64,000 bases of DNA from contig JAZGSX010000010.1 in assembly GCA_039519185.1 (NCBI GenBank), positions 1,612,001 through 1,676,000 on the forward strand, read 5' to 3'. The notes below the pieces were generated by a model. It was not told where the DNA came from. It saw only the letters and a list, made by a program, of their open reading frames with translations, and searched no databases. The DNA is from Astragalus membranaceus. Its lineage: Eukaryota > Streptophyta > Magnoliopsida > Fabales > Fabaceae. Shown here one piece after another: positions 21,101-32,512 of this stretch. Position 1 is the first letter of the stretch; each line of letters opens with the position of its first letter. The position numbers and the translations under genes were made by a program.

Positions 21101-21159
21101 AGTGCAACACTTTAAATAATTTAATCAATTACTTAATTAAATTATTTTAGGGTGTTACA
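18108..21159 (-). repeat. 5' LTR of element C
   Basis: Nearly identical to 10374-13584 in order and sequence. Single-base differences I noticed include a changed base in the first satellite unit (near 19093) and a T for G near 19471. It has one 161-bp unit fewer than the 3' LTR. Confidence 0.93.
19080..20121 (-). repeat. 161-bp satellite-like array in C's 5' LTR (about 6.5 units)
   Basis: Units start at about 19080, 19242, 19405, 19567, 19728, 19889 and 20050. The arrays at 11347-12550 and in B's 5' LTR (32640-33355) are the same family. Confidence 0.92.
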
Positions 21160-21164
21160 ATAAG

Positions 21165-22995
21165 CGACTACCTTCCCCTCCTGCATCAATACGCCCCCTA
21201 AGCCCATTCTGGAAGCATCACAATATACCACAAACGGTTGATCCGGCACGGGCAACACTAACACCGGAGATGTTGTCAATCTTTTCTTCAACTCTTGGAA
21301 ACTCTCTTCACACTTAGCATCCCACACAAAAACTCTCCCTTTACCCGTCAATTGAGTCAACGGAAGGGCTAGCTTTGAGAAACCCTCTATGAACCTCCTG
21401 TAGTAACCGGCCAACCCCAAGAAACTCCTGATCTCAGTCGCAGACTTTGGGCTCTCCCATTGTAACACTGCATCAACCTTGGCTGGGTCCACAGCTATGC
21501 CATCACTAGAAATAATATGACCCAGAAAGCTTACCTCATGCAGCCAGAACTCGCATTTGGACAACTTAGCATAAAGCTTCTTCTCTTTCAATACCTCAAG
21601 CACCAATCTCAAGTGCTCTGCATGCTCCTCTTCAGACTTGGAGTATACCAGAATATCATCTATAAAAACTACCACAAACCGATCCAAGTAACTATGGAAG
21701 ATACGGTTCATGTACTCCATAAACACCCCTGGTGCATTGGTGACACCAAACGGCATCACAGAGTACTCATAATGTCCATATCTCGTTCGAAATGCTGTCT
21801 TCTGGACGTCTTCGTCTTTTACTTTAATCTGATGATATCCTGACCTCAAATCAATTTTGCTAAAAACCTTAGCACCCACCAGCTGGTCCATCAGATCATC
21901 AATTCTCGGAAGAGGGTACTTATTTTTAATAGTTACCTTGTTCAACTGTCTATAATCCACACACAGGCGCATACTCCCATCTTTCTTCTTTACTAACAAA
22001 ACCGGAGCTCCCCATGGCGACACACTAGGTCTCACGAATTTCTTTTCAAGTAACTCTTCCAACTGCTTCTTCAACTCAGATAACTCAGAAGCTGACATCC
22101 GGTACGGTGCCATGGATACCGGCCTAGTACCAGGCACAAGGTCAATCCCAAACTCTACTTCCCTCTCTGGTGGCACACTAGGAATCTCGTCAGGGAACAC
22201 CTCAGGGAACTCACACACCACCTGCAACCCTTCAACCATAGCTTGGTTTTCAGCAGACATAAACGCCATCAAAGCAAATAGTTGACCACCATCCTTCATT
22301 ACCTTATGCAGCTGATCCCCAGACAATAAAACAGACTTTTCCTCCTCAGGAGGAAAGAAACTCACCGACTTGCTGAAACAGTTGATGTGCACATGGTTAT
22401 CCACTAACCAGTCCATACCAAGAATAACATCCAACCCTCCTAAAGGCAAACATATAAGGTCAACCAGAAAATCTCTGCCGAAGACTGACAGAGGACACTT
22501 AGCACACAATAGAGAAGTAGTCACCGAACCCTTAGCCGGAGTGTCGATAACCATTTCCCTTTTCATATCAGACAATACTAGATTTAACTTTTCAGCACAA
22601 ACAGCAGCAATAAAAGAATGCGTAGCACCAGTATCAACTATAGCAACTAAAGGGGAACCATAAATAAAACAAGTACCTCGAATCTCATTGGGCCCCTCTG
22701 AGCCTGCCAGCGCGAAAACTCTTCCATTGGATTTCTCTTTCTTTGGTTTGGTGCATTTAGAACTAAAGTGACCAGCTTCACCACAATTGAAACACACTGA
22801 TTCCTTACGATCACAGTTAGACGCCATATGACCTTTCTTCCCACAACGGTAACACATTACTTCAGTCTTGCAATCGAAACTTTTGTGACCCGGCTTGCCA
22901 CACGTGTAACACACTATATCAGCGGGAGCACCTCCCCCACCAGGCTTCTTACCCTCAGAAAATCTTTTACCAGCACCTGCCTTCCACTTATTTTT
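21165..22995 (-). pseudogene. Element B zinc knuckles, protease, reverse transcriptase and RNase H start
   Basis: This is the middle part of B's gag-pol, reading KNKWKAGAGKRFSEG, then knuckles CYTCGKPGHKSFDC, CYRCGKKGHMASNC and CFNCGEAGHFSSKC, protease DTGATHSF, RT with FIDDILVYSK, and the first RNase H block (YCDASRMGLGG). The sequence is very close to C. It ends abruptly at 21165 where C inserted; its continuation is 8512-10373. Upstream it is out of frame with Gag because of an extra T in a T-run near 22991-22996. All RT motifs look intact, but the frame cannot be reached from the Gag start without a shift. Confidence 0.9.
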
Positions 22996-23689
22996 TACCT
23001 CCAGCCGTATCATAGGGCTTTCCCCTAAACTGAGTATTCCTTTTCTCTTTCCCAACCTTGTAGGCAGCAGAACTGTCCTCTTCATAAATTCTACTCTTGT
23101 CAACTAGCCTAGCAAAATCTCGTATCTCATGATACCCAATTGCCTTCTTAATGTCAGGTCGCAGGCCACTTTCAAATTTCACACACTTAGAGAACTCTGA
23201 ATCAGCATCATTGGCGTAGTAAGGACAAATTTGGGCCAGCTCTTCAAATTTGGCTGCATACTCAGCCACTGTCTTATTTCCCTGCTTCAGTTCTAAAAAT
23301 TCTACCTCCTTCTTGGCCCGAACGTCTTCAGGGTAATACTTTCTTTTAAATTCCCTTGTGAAGACTTCCCAAGTAACCTCTTCACCAGCAGTGTTCAACC
23401 TATGCAGCATCCCTAACCACCACTTGTCAGCCTCTTCCGCCAGCATGTGCGTCCCGAACTTCACTTGCTGGGCAGCAGTGCAATCCATAACACGGAATAT
23501 CCGCTCTATCTCATTCAACCACGACAAGGCTCCATCGGGATCATACCGACCCTTGAAGGTGGGTGGGTTCTCCCTCTGAAACGTTGCCAGGTTACGGGCA
23601 TTCATATCAGCAGCATTGTGTTGATTTCCAACAGCTTGGGCTATGGCCTGCAGAGCAGCAGCCAAAGCAGCATCATCCCTTCTAGCCAT
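22988..23689 (-). pseudogene. Element B Gag N-terminal part, ended by a frameshift
   Basis: Starts MARRDDAALAAALQAIAQAV and contains the retrotransposon Gag domain (RIFRVMDC, HMLAEEADKWW, KYYPEDVRAKKEVEFLE, AAKFEELA). It stops 233 codons in, after KPYDTAGGKK. In C the equivalent T-run has five T's (near 17286) and here six, so a one-base slippage insertion explains the early stop. The knuckles and Pol follow in another frame. The simplest reading is a decay mutation. A programmed frameshift is unlikely because C, nearly identical, uses one frame. Confidence 0.9.
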
Positions 23690-23800
23690 ATCAACCTAGC
23701 ACTGCAGCATAAACGACAATTTAGAACTTAAAACAAAAACACCTAATTGTCATACACAATATGACAGACAGACACACTTGGTCGGACAGACCGAACTTTT

Positions 23801-23812
23801 GCTCTGATACCA
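23801..23812 (-). other. Primer-binding site of element B
   Basis: Minus-strand TGGTATCAGAGC beside the 5' LTR end at 23817. Confidence 0.92.
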
Positions 23813-23816
23813 CTAA

Positions 23817-24845
23817 TGTAACACCCCATTCTACCCGGCTATTTTTATAGAGATCAGAGTTTCAAAATTTCTTTTTGAATGGAATGCTACACACATACTT
23901 AATCTAACAACGATCAAATCAGTCTAAGCCTTCCTTATACCTTTACAATACGCAACACCATTTAATAAATTAGGGTACTCTTGACTTTACCAACAGAATC
24001 CACACATTATAATTTAGATGTCTCGCAGCGGAAAAATAACATAATCTCAAAAATGCCAAACAACAGCCTCATCGGAAAATCATTAGATCAATGCATACAA
24101 AATTCAACAACAATTAAATAACATTAGAAATCCTAAGCCAACCCCCTAGGTGTCACGTATCAGAGCAGACCGACTCGGGAGTGAAAGGAGTAAGCCTTCA
24201 CTCAGGACTACCTGTGGTAAACAACAACAGAAGGGTGAGTCTCAACTACATAATAAAGACTATAATAAGAAGTATATTCCATCATAGCATCACACTCATA
24301 CAGTCACACAATAGCATAGTTCATACAATCACCAACTCGCATGCTTATCATGAGGATGTATGCAATACCAGTTATGCATGTGGTACCATTTTCCCAGACC
24401 GCAGCCTTATCAACATAATATCAACTCAGACCGCAGCCTTATCATTTTGATTTAGAACTCAGACCGCAGCCTTATCATCTTAATTTAAAACTCAGACCGC
24501 AGCCTTATGTATGCATGAGACTCCATGACAATTCCACAATCATAATTCTTAACAACACGGCCCATGTATCCTATATCACATCTTTAATTAATCTTAGTTT
24601 TAGCCCCCATGGCCTCATCATCAATCAACACATTATTTTCTCATCTCAATCACGTCTCTATGACTAAGCTAGCTCTAGGGACCAATCTGTTACTATTAGG
24701 ACTGAAGCCAAAAGACAAAGCATGGACGCACTACTTGGCGCCCTGGGCGGCACACTTGGCGCCCAACACAACACCCAAACGCACAACCACATTAGGTCAC
24801 CTAAAAATTAAAACCGCTCTAGCCAAAATGTTCTAAATGGGATTT
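23817..24845 (-). repeat. 5' LTR of element B, inner piece
   Basis: Same layout as C's LTR (PBS-complementary block near 24160, mini-hairpins 24398-24508, short GGCGCC zone 24728-24762). It is cut at GATTT (24841-24845) at the beginning of the 161-bp array by D. Confidence 0.9.
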
Positions 24846-27800
24846 TGTAACACCCATTTTCTACTCGTTAATTTATTAGCGTAAAAATCAGAGTTTCAAA
24901 ATTTTAATTACACCACAAGGGATGTCACACTTACTTCGTTAGACATCATACGCCAAATTACTCACTTTTTGAAAACAGTCTTATAATACTTCCAAAACGT
25001 CATTGTCAAATAAATTTACAACTTCACAGCGGAAAGTCCAACAATTATACACAGTCTTGAATAAACTAAAACAACATTCTATTTCCCCCAAGTGCTACAT
25101 AATCAGAGCAGACGACCCGACTCAACTAGTGAAGATACCTAAGCCTTCACTCAAGATCACCTGCACGTTACCGCATAGGGGTAACATTCAAACAGAAGGG
25201 GTGAGTTCATCTAGCAATATAATAAAGCTTATGATAAGTACTATGCTAGGGTTATGACACTATATCAACCGCGTCACGAATTATCAAATCAATCATCAAT
25301 ATTAATCACCATAACAACTCATCGCAACGCCAGCTATATAGACCACATCACAAACATCTATTCAATCACTACCAAAGCTCATCACAATGTTATGTAAGTA
25401 TATGAAGTGCAACCCACTCGCGGGCATATGCATGATGGTACCATATTCATCACAATTAAGAGGCCGAGCCTATTCTTCACAGGAGGCCGAAGCCTATTCT
25501 TCACAAGAGGCCGAAGCCTATTCTTCACAAGAGGCCGAAGCCTATTCTTCACATTATGCACATGGGATGCATGGGACACTACGACATGCATCACACACAA
25601 ACACACACAAACACAGTCAACAATGTGACCCGTCACTTACCAATTTGCCAAAAAGGGCACAACACCTGTCAATTCATAACTACACACAACATCGTCGCTA
25701 TAATTCATCGTCGCTTATTATCATCGTCGCTTAGCCTTTTAGGCCTTAACATCACTTAGCCTTTTTGGGCCTCAAAACGTCACTGGGTTTTCATCGTCAC
25801 TCATTCATAAACATCATCAACTCAAACAATAGCCACTGAGGGCAAAAACGTCATTTACTAGTCACCAAGGGCATCATCGTCATTTACACATCATTATAAA
25901 TAATAATAGCCACTAAGGGCAAAACGGTCATTTAACTAGCCACTAAGGGCGTCATCGTCATTTACACATCATTATAGATAATATTAGCCACCAAGGGCAA
26001 AACAGTCATTTACACGTCATTATAATTAATGTTGGCCACTAAGGCAGAAACGTTCTTTAGAACATTGTCATTGACACCAAAAAGGTTTAGACACCGAAAA
26101 CAGTTTTGCAACGCAACAACAACTACCATCGGGGCAGCCACTTGGGCGCCCAGAACCATCAGAAAATAATAAGTTTTCGCGTTTAAAAATGGGACACACA
26201 GATAGACAACGAAATGGGCTTCACAATACTTTTTGAAACGTTTAAAACGGACACCCGAGTCAAAAGTTATAGCGAAAACAGTTTTTATTAAAAATCGGGA
26301 ACGTCCTGAAAATGGCGCCCAGGCACTGGGCGCCTAAGACACAACTTAGACATCTGGAAGCAACACGACGCACGCACACTGACACGCACACACAACAAGC
26401 ACAATTCAGCACAACAGCAAGCACAATTCAGCAACACAAACTTTGGCTCATGCGCCCAGCACAAGTGCGCCAATTCCTGAAATGGAAAATTCAACCAAAA
26501 ACGCAACAACTTGGCACGGGGCGCCCAATCACGAGGACGCCTAATTCCGTGGCCAAAATTCCAGCAACAACAATGCTTGGCACAGGGCGCCCCACTCAGG
26601 GCGCCTAATTCTGCACCTAGACAACAAAGTCCAGCAACAACAATTCGAGCAACACAACTTCATCAAATCACATACAACTCATACAAACAACTTCAAATCG
26701 CATATCAACCGTAAAAATAATATCACATCACAAATCAATCATGAACACATAAAGAGTCATCAAAAATCATCCATCGAATCATTATCAATCCCAATACCAT
26801 CAAGGAGTATCCAAGCACTTAGCACGCAAACCACAATTTCTCAACAACAAGTTGTCATATGCCTAGGGTTCATCAATAATCACTAGAAATACATAAAATG
26901 GCATACATAGAGCCTACCCCTACTTAGTCCCCATCATAAGACCCTATTATAGAGAAGATGAGACCCACCCTTACCTGGGTTTTGAAGATTTCACAGTCAC
27001 CTCCTAGGTTGTATGAGTTCGCCGCCCCTTTCCTTGGCTCTCTCTCCAATTGCGCCGCCCCCACACAATAGAGAGAAGTTACCCTTGTCATAATGCAGTG
27101 ACGTGCGGTGTTTTTCTAAAGAGCTTGGCGAGAAGAATCAATTATGACACCTCTTGTTCGTAATGTTGTTCATGGCAGGAGATATAAAAAGGACAACTTG
27201 ACTGATTCCCAACTAATGATTCATGCCTCCGAGAACTAAGAACTACGTGAATTGTTGAAACCTCAATAGCCACATGACTTGCAATCTAGGAATTGGCAAG
27301 TGATTGCCAAACTATGGTAGACACCCACGGGTACATAAGCTTCAAAAGATTGAAAACCCGACACGGATAATTGATTTGCTACAAGGAGGAGTTCTTACTT
27401 GTCTTCAAAAGAAGCCCAGTGTACGTGATTTTCACATGAAGGTAATATTAATAACAAAGAGGAGAGATGATAGAGCAATCCAAATAGAAGAAGACCAATT
27501 TTCTTGGAAGAGCTGCACGTGAATACTCTAGATCTATAGGAATGAAAATGTTTGTGTCTATGTGAGATAGAAGAGACTAGGTAGGATGGGTTGCGGCTTG
27601 AGGGATTGGGAATTAGGTTAATTCCAATTGCCGATAAATTAATCACTAGATGCTACAAATTAATTCCAACGCGCAAGGGTGTAGAAAGTAAACAGAGGGT
27701 GCTGCTCCCTAGTAAAACCCAACAACTTATTAAAATCACTCTTTAAGTATTTTATTAAACATTAACACTAGTTTTAACACTTCTATAATGAAATTAGCAA

Positions 27801-28069
27801 TTTCAAAACATTAGTAATTATGGAGATAATTATAAAATAAATAATCAAAATAATAAGTAGTTAGAAGTAATTTAATGTAATTACTCATATATTATAGTCA
27901 ACCGAGTATACACTAAAAATTTTGGGTTGGTTGGAGTACCCCTTGTGCTCCCCTTCAATATATTTGTTTATAAACAAAAAAAAAAACACTAAATATGATA
28001 TCAAATACTATGACACACCTAGACGTTAAATCTAAGAAATAATACGATGAAAAAAATTGGGGTGTTACA
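24846..28069 (-). repeat. 3' LTR of element D
   Basis: From TGTAACACCCA to GGGGTGTTACA. Contains a PBS-complementary ATCAGAGCAG block (about 25102-25111), hairpin plus acceptor-like CAG|GT (25161-25190, minus), GGTACC/ATGCAT block (25418-25441), 24-bp hairpin repeats (25458-25555), 48-bp-type repeats (25835-26045), shared motif (26246-26275), GGCGCC zone (26312-26605) and donor-like CCAG|GTAAGGG (minus, 26975|26974). Confidence 0.93.
25458..25555. repeat. 24-bp tandem hairpin repeat in D's 3' LTR (4 copies)
   Basis: Unit AGGCCGAAGCCTATTCTTCA plus four bases. Each unit contains AGGC-CGAA-GCCT, a 4-bp stem with a 4-base loop. The 5' LTR carries the same array at about 29902-29999. Confidence 0.88.
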
Positions 28070-29288
28070 ACTCTCCCCCACTTAAAAGAATTTCGTCCTC
28101 GAAATTTCCGTCAAGGCTAACACCCTCCCACCAACGACTAAGCTATCTAGGCAACTAGTTCTATCTACCATGCTGATCACCATTTCTCTGATTACCGGCG
28201 GTAAGTGATTGGGCGGCCGTCCCTCCTACTTATTCAGCCAGGTAACTTTGAGAAATGACAACCAGACACATCCTCTCCCTAAGGATCTCCGATAGGGATT
28301 TGAGCGTAATCACGTTGGTACCACGTGATCACCCTCTAGGCTCTATTAAAGTTCCTTCCCAATATGACATGCTAAGACTCCGCTGCGCTACTCTGATAAA
28401 CTAGCTCGCATTCTACCCCACTCATCTACCCTTAAGGATAACGAAATACATCAATCATCACAGCATCACAACGAAATTCACAGAGTGCATCACAGTTGTA
28501 CAACAAGCCACATAATTTAACAACACGACAACAAGTCATTACTCTTTTTCAGGTAAAACTAACTAGAAAAAAAAATCATTTTGCCAATCCGACAAACTTC
28601 AACACCTACGCTTCCTTCATTTAAAATCCTAAGTCAAAAATAAATTTTATTCCCCTTCGATTTCCATAACAACAGCATCTATTCGCAATAGGTAGAACAG
28701 CGACAGTTTTCGGAAACAATTTTCGAAAACAGCAACAATTAAACAGCAACCTTAATTTGTTACAGCAGCAGTGACAATAATTTCGGTTTACGGCAATTAA
28801 ATAATAACAGCAGTTACAGTTTTAAATCAAAACATCAACAACACTTAATTGTCAACGGTAGAACACCACAGTAATTAATTTCCAGCGCAACACTAACTTA
28901 ATTTACAACAACAAACAAACAATTTCTCAGTAACACACCAAGCAGCATTAAACAAACGGTACAGCAGTTAAATAGTAACTGCAAAACAGCAACAGTGATT
29001 TTAAATCAAAACAGCACAGCAAAACTTAGCAGCAACAATAGTCTACGGCAACAGCACGACAGCAATAATAAAACGGCATCCGCGTTTAAATAATAACAGT
29101 ACACAATGCCAGCAGGGGCATCCCCCACTAGTCCACTTACCATCAGCAGCTTCCGATTACTTGTACCTGCAGGAACATTAATACAACACAACCAATTGTC
29201 AAGACTAAAAAACAACAGTTGGTCGTTAACCGACACAACGACTCTACGACTTGGCCGGACGGACCAACCATTGCTCTGATACCACTAG
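28070..29288 (-). other. Internal region of element D, non-coding
   Basis: No meaningful open frame. The first 35 bp match the polypurine tract and gag-pol 3' end of A, B and C (TTCGTCCTCGAAATT block). A stretch around 29110-29180 resembles the linker before the Gag zinc knuckles of A. The middle (28650-29090) is rich in CAG, ACA and AAC triplets. This is the expected remainder after most of gag-pol was deleted. Confidence 0.8.
29273..29284 (-). other. Primer-binding site of element D
   Basis: Minus-strand TGGTATCAGAGC, 4 bases from the 5' LTR end at 29289. Confidence 0.92.
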
Positions 29289-32200
29289 TGTAACACCCAT
29301 TTTCTACTCGTTAATTTATTAGCGTAAAAATCAGAGTTTCAAAATTTTAATTACACCACAAGGGATGTCACACTTACTTCGTTAGACATCATACGCCAAA
29401 TTACTCACTTTTTGAAAACAGTCTTATAATACTTCCAAAACGTCATTGTCAAATAAATTTACAACTTCACAGCGGAAAGTCCAACAATTATACACAGTCT
29501 TGAATAAACTAAAACAACATTCTATTTCCCCCAAGTGCTACATAATCAGAGCAGACGACCCGACTCAACTAGTGAAGATACCTAAGCCTTCACTCAAGAT
29601 CACCTGCACGTTACCGCATAGGGGTAACATTCAAACAGAAGGGGTGAGTTCATCTAGCAATATAATAAAGCTTATGATAAGTACTATGCTAGGGTTATGA
29701 CACTATATCAACCGCGTCACGAATTATCAAATCAATCATCAATATTAATCACCATAACAACTCATCGCAACGCCAGCTATATAGACCACATCACAAACAT
29801 CTATTCAATCACTACCAAAGCTCATCACAATGTTATGTAAGTATATGAAGTGCAACCCACTCGCGGGCATATGCATGATGGTACCATATTCATCACAATT
29901 AAGAGGCCGAGCCTATTCTTCACAGGAGGCCGAAGCCTATTCTTCACAAGAGGCCGAAGCCTATTCTTCACAAGAGGCCGAAGCCTATTCTTCACATTAT
30001 GCACATGGGATGCATGGGACACTACGACATGCATCACACACAAACACACACAAACACAGTCAACAATGTGACCCGTCACTTACCAATTTTGCCAAAAAAG
30101 GCACAACACCTGTCAATTCATAACTACACACAACATCGTCGCTATAATTCATCGTCGCTTATTATCATCGTCGCTTAGCCTTTTAGGCCTTAACATCACT
30201 TAGCCTTTTTGGGCCTCAAAACGTCACTGGGTTTTCATCGTCACTCATTCATAAACATCATCAACTCAAACAATAGCCACTGAGGGCAAAAACGTCATTT
30301 ACTAGTCACCAAGGGCATCATCGTCATTTACACATCATTATAAATAATAATAGCCACTAAGGGCAAAACGGTCATTTAACTAGCCACTAAGGGCGTCATC
30401 GTCATTTACACATCATTATAGATAATATTAGCCACCAAGGGCAAAACAGTCATTTACACGTCATTATAATTAATGTTGGCCACTAAGGCAGAAACGTTCT
30501 TTAGAACATTGTCATTGACACCAAAAAGGTTTAGACACCGAAAACAGTTTTGCAACGCAACAACAACTACCATCGGGGCAGCCACTTGGGCGCCCAGAAC
30601 CATCAAAAAATAATAAGTTTTCGCGTTTAAAAATGGGACACACAGATAGACAACGAAATGGGCTTCACAATACTTTTTGAAACGTTTAAAACGGACACCC
30701 GAGTCAAAAGTTATAGCGAAAACAGTTTTTATTAAAAATCGGGAACGTCCTGAAAATGGCGCCCAGGCACTGGGCGCCTAAGACACAACTTAGACATCCG
30801 GAAGCAACACGACGCACGCACACTGACACGCACACACAACAAGCACAATTCAGCACAACAGCAAGCACAATTCAGCAACACAAACTTTGGCTCATGCGCC
30901 CAGCACAAGTGCGCCAATTCCTGAAATGGAAAATTCAACCAAAAACGCAACAACTTGGCACGGGGCGCCCAATCACGAGGACGCCTAATTCCGTGGCCAA
31001 AATTCCAGCAACAACAATGCTTGGCACAGGGCGCCCCACTCAGGGCGCCTAATTCTGCACCTAGACAACAAAGTCCAGCAACAACAATTCGAGCAACACA
31101 ACTTCATCAAATCACATACAACTCATACAAACAACTTCAAATCGCATATCAACCGTAAAAATAATATTACATCACAAATCAATCATGAACACATAAAGAG
31201 TCATCAAAAATCATCCATCGAATCATTATCAATCCCAATACCATCAAGGAGTATCCAAGCACTTAGCACGCAAACCACAATTTCTCAACAACAAGTTGTC
31301 ATATGCCTAGGGTTCATCAATAATCACTAGAAATACATAAAATGGCATACATAGAGCCTACCCCTACTTAGTCCCCATCATAAGACCCTATTATAGAGAA
31401 GATGAGACCCACCCTTACCTGGGTTTTGAAGATTTCACAGTCACCTCCTAGGTTGTATGAGTTCGCCGCCCCCTTCCTTGGCTCTCTCTCCAATTGCGCC
31501 GCCCCCACACAATAGAGAGAAGTTACCCTTGTCATAATGCAGTGACGTGCGGTGTTTTTCTAAAGAGCTTGGCGAGAAGAATCAATTATGACACCTCTTG
31601 TTCGTAATGTTGTTCATGGCAGGAGATATAAAAAGGACAACTTGACTGATTCCCAACTAATGATTCATGCCTCCGAGAACTAAGAACTACGTGAATTGTT
31701 GAAACCTCAATAGCCACATGACTTGCAATCTAGGAATTGGCAAGTGATTGCCAAACTATGGTAGACACCCACGGGTACATAAGCTTCAAAAGATTGAAAA
31801 CCCGACACGGATAATTGATTTGCTACAAGGAGGAGTTCTTACTTGTCTTCAAAAGAAGCCCAGTGTACGTGATTTTCACATGAAGGTAATATTAATAACA
31901 AAGAGGAGAGATGATAGAGCAATCCAAATAGAAGAAGACCAATTTTCTTGGAAGAGCTGCACGTGAATACTCTAGATCTATAGGAATGAAAATGTTTGTG
32001 TCTATGTGAGATAGAAGAGACTAGGTATGATGGGTTGCGGCTTGAGGGATTGGGAATTAGGTTAATTCCAATTGCCGATAAATTAATCACTAGATGCTAC
32101 AAATTAATTCCAACGCGCAAGGGTGTAGAAAGTAAACAGAGGGTGCTGCTCCCTAGTAAAACCCAACAACTTATTAAAATCACTCTTTAAGTATTTTATT

Positions 32201-32512
32201 AAACATTAACACTAGTTTTAACACTTCTATAATGAAATTAGCAATTTCAAAACATTAGTAATTATGGAGATAATTATAAAATAAATAATCAAAATAATAA
32301 GTAGTTAGAAGTAATTTAATGTAATTACTCATATATTATAGTCAACCGAGTATACACTAAAAATTTTGGGTTGGTTGGAGTACCCCTTGTGCTCCCCTTC
32401 AATATATTTGTTTATAAACAAAAAAAAAACACTAAATATGATATCAAATACTATGACACACCTAGACGTTAAATCTAAGAAATAATACGATGAAAAAAAT
32501 TGGGGTGTTACA
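29289..32512 (-). repeat. 5' LTR of element D
   Basis: Same length as the 3' LTR and nearly identical. Differences include an extra T and A near 30090-30097, one base in the GGCGCC zone (near 30798), and a G/T change near 32028. Confidence 0.93.

Larger units (their letters stand above)
10374..21159 (-). mobile_element. Element C: near-intact Tekay-like Ty3/Gypsy retrotransposon (10.8 kb)
   Basis: Flanked by ATAAG (10369-10373 and 21160-21164) within B's RNase H coding sequence. In minus orientation: 5' LTR 18108-21159 (3052 bp), primer site 18092-18103, gag-pol 17982-13699, polypurine tract 13585-13600, 3' LTR 10374-13584 (3211 bp). The LTRs are almost identical apart from one extra 161-bp unit in the 3' LTR and about ten single-base differences noticed by eye, so insertion was recent. 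It is the only element here whose gag-pol frame is open from Gag to the integrase C-terminus. Confidence 0.95.
24846..32512 (-). mobile_element. Element D: non-autonomous LTR retrotransposon (LARD-like, 7667 bp)
   Basis: Flanked by GATTT (24841-24845 and 32513-32517). Two LTRs of exactly 3224 bp each (24846-28069, 29289-32512) surround only 1219 bp of non-coding internal sequence. It keeps a polypurine tract, a primer-binding site and traces of gag and of the pol end, so it derives from a Tekay-like parent by deletion. I count about eight single-base or homopolymer differences between the LTRs by eye (roughly 0.25%), which makes this one of the youngest insertions. It must have used enzymes made by another element. 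Confidence 0.93.

Noticed and set aside
25458..25555. Regular short repeats resembling a CRISPR array
   Set aside because: The units are directly adjacent 24-mers without unique spacers, there are no cas genes, and the context is a plant LTR.
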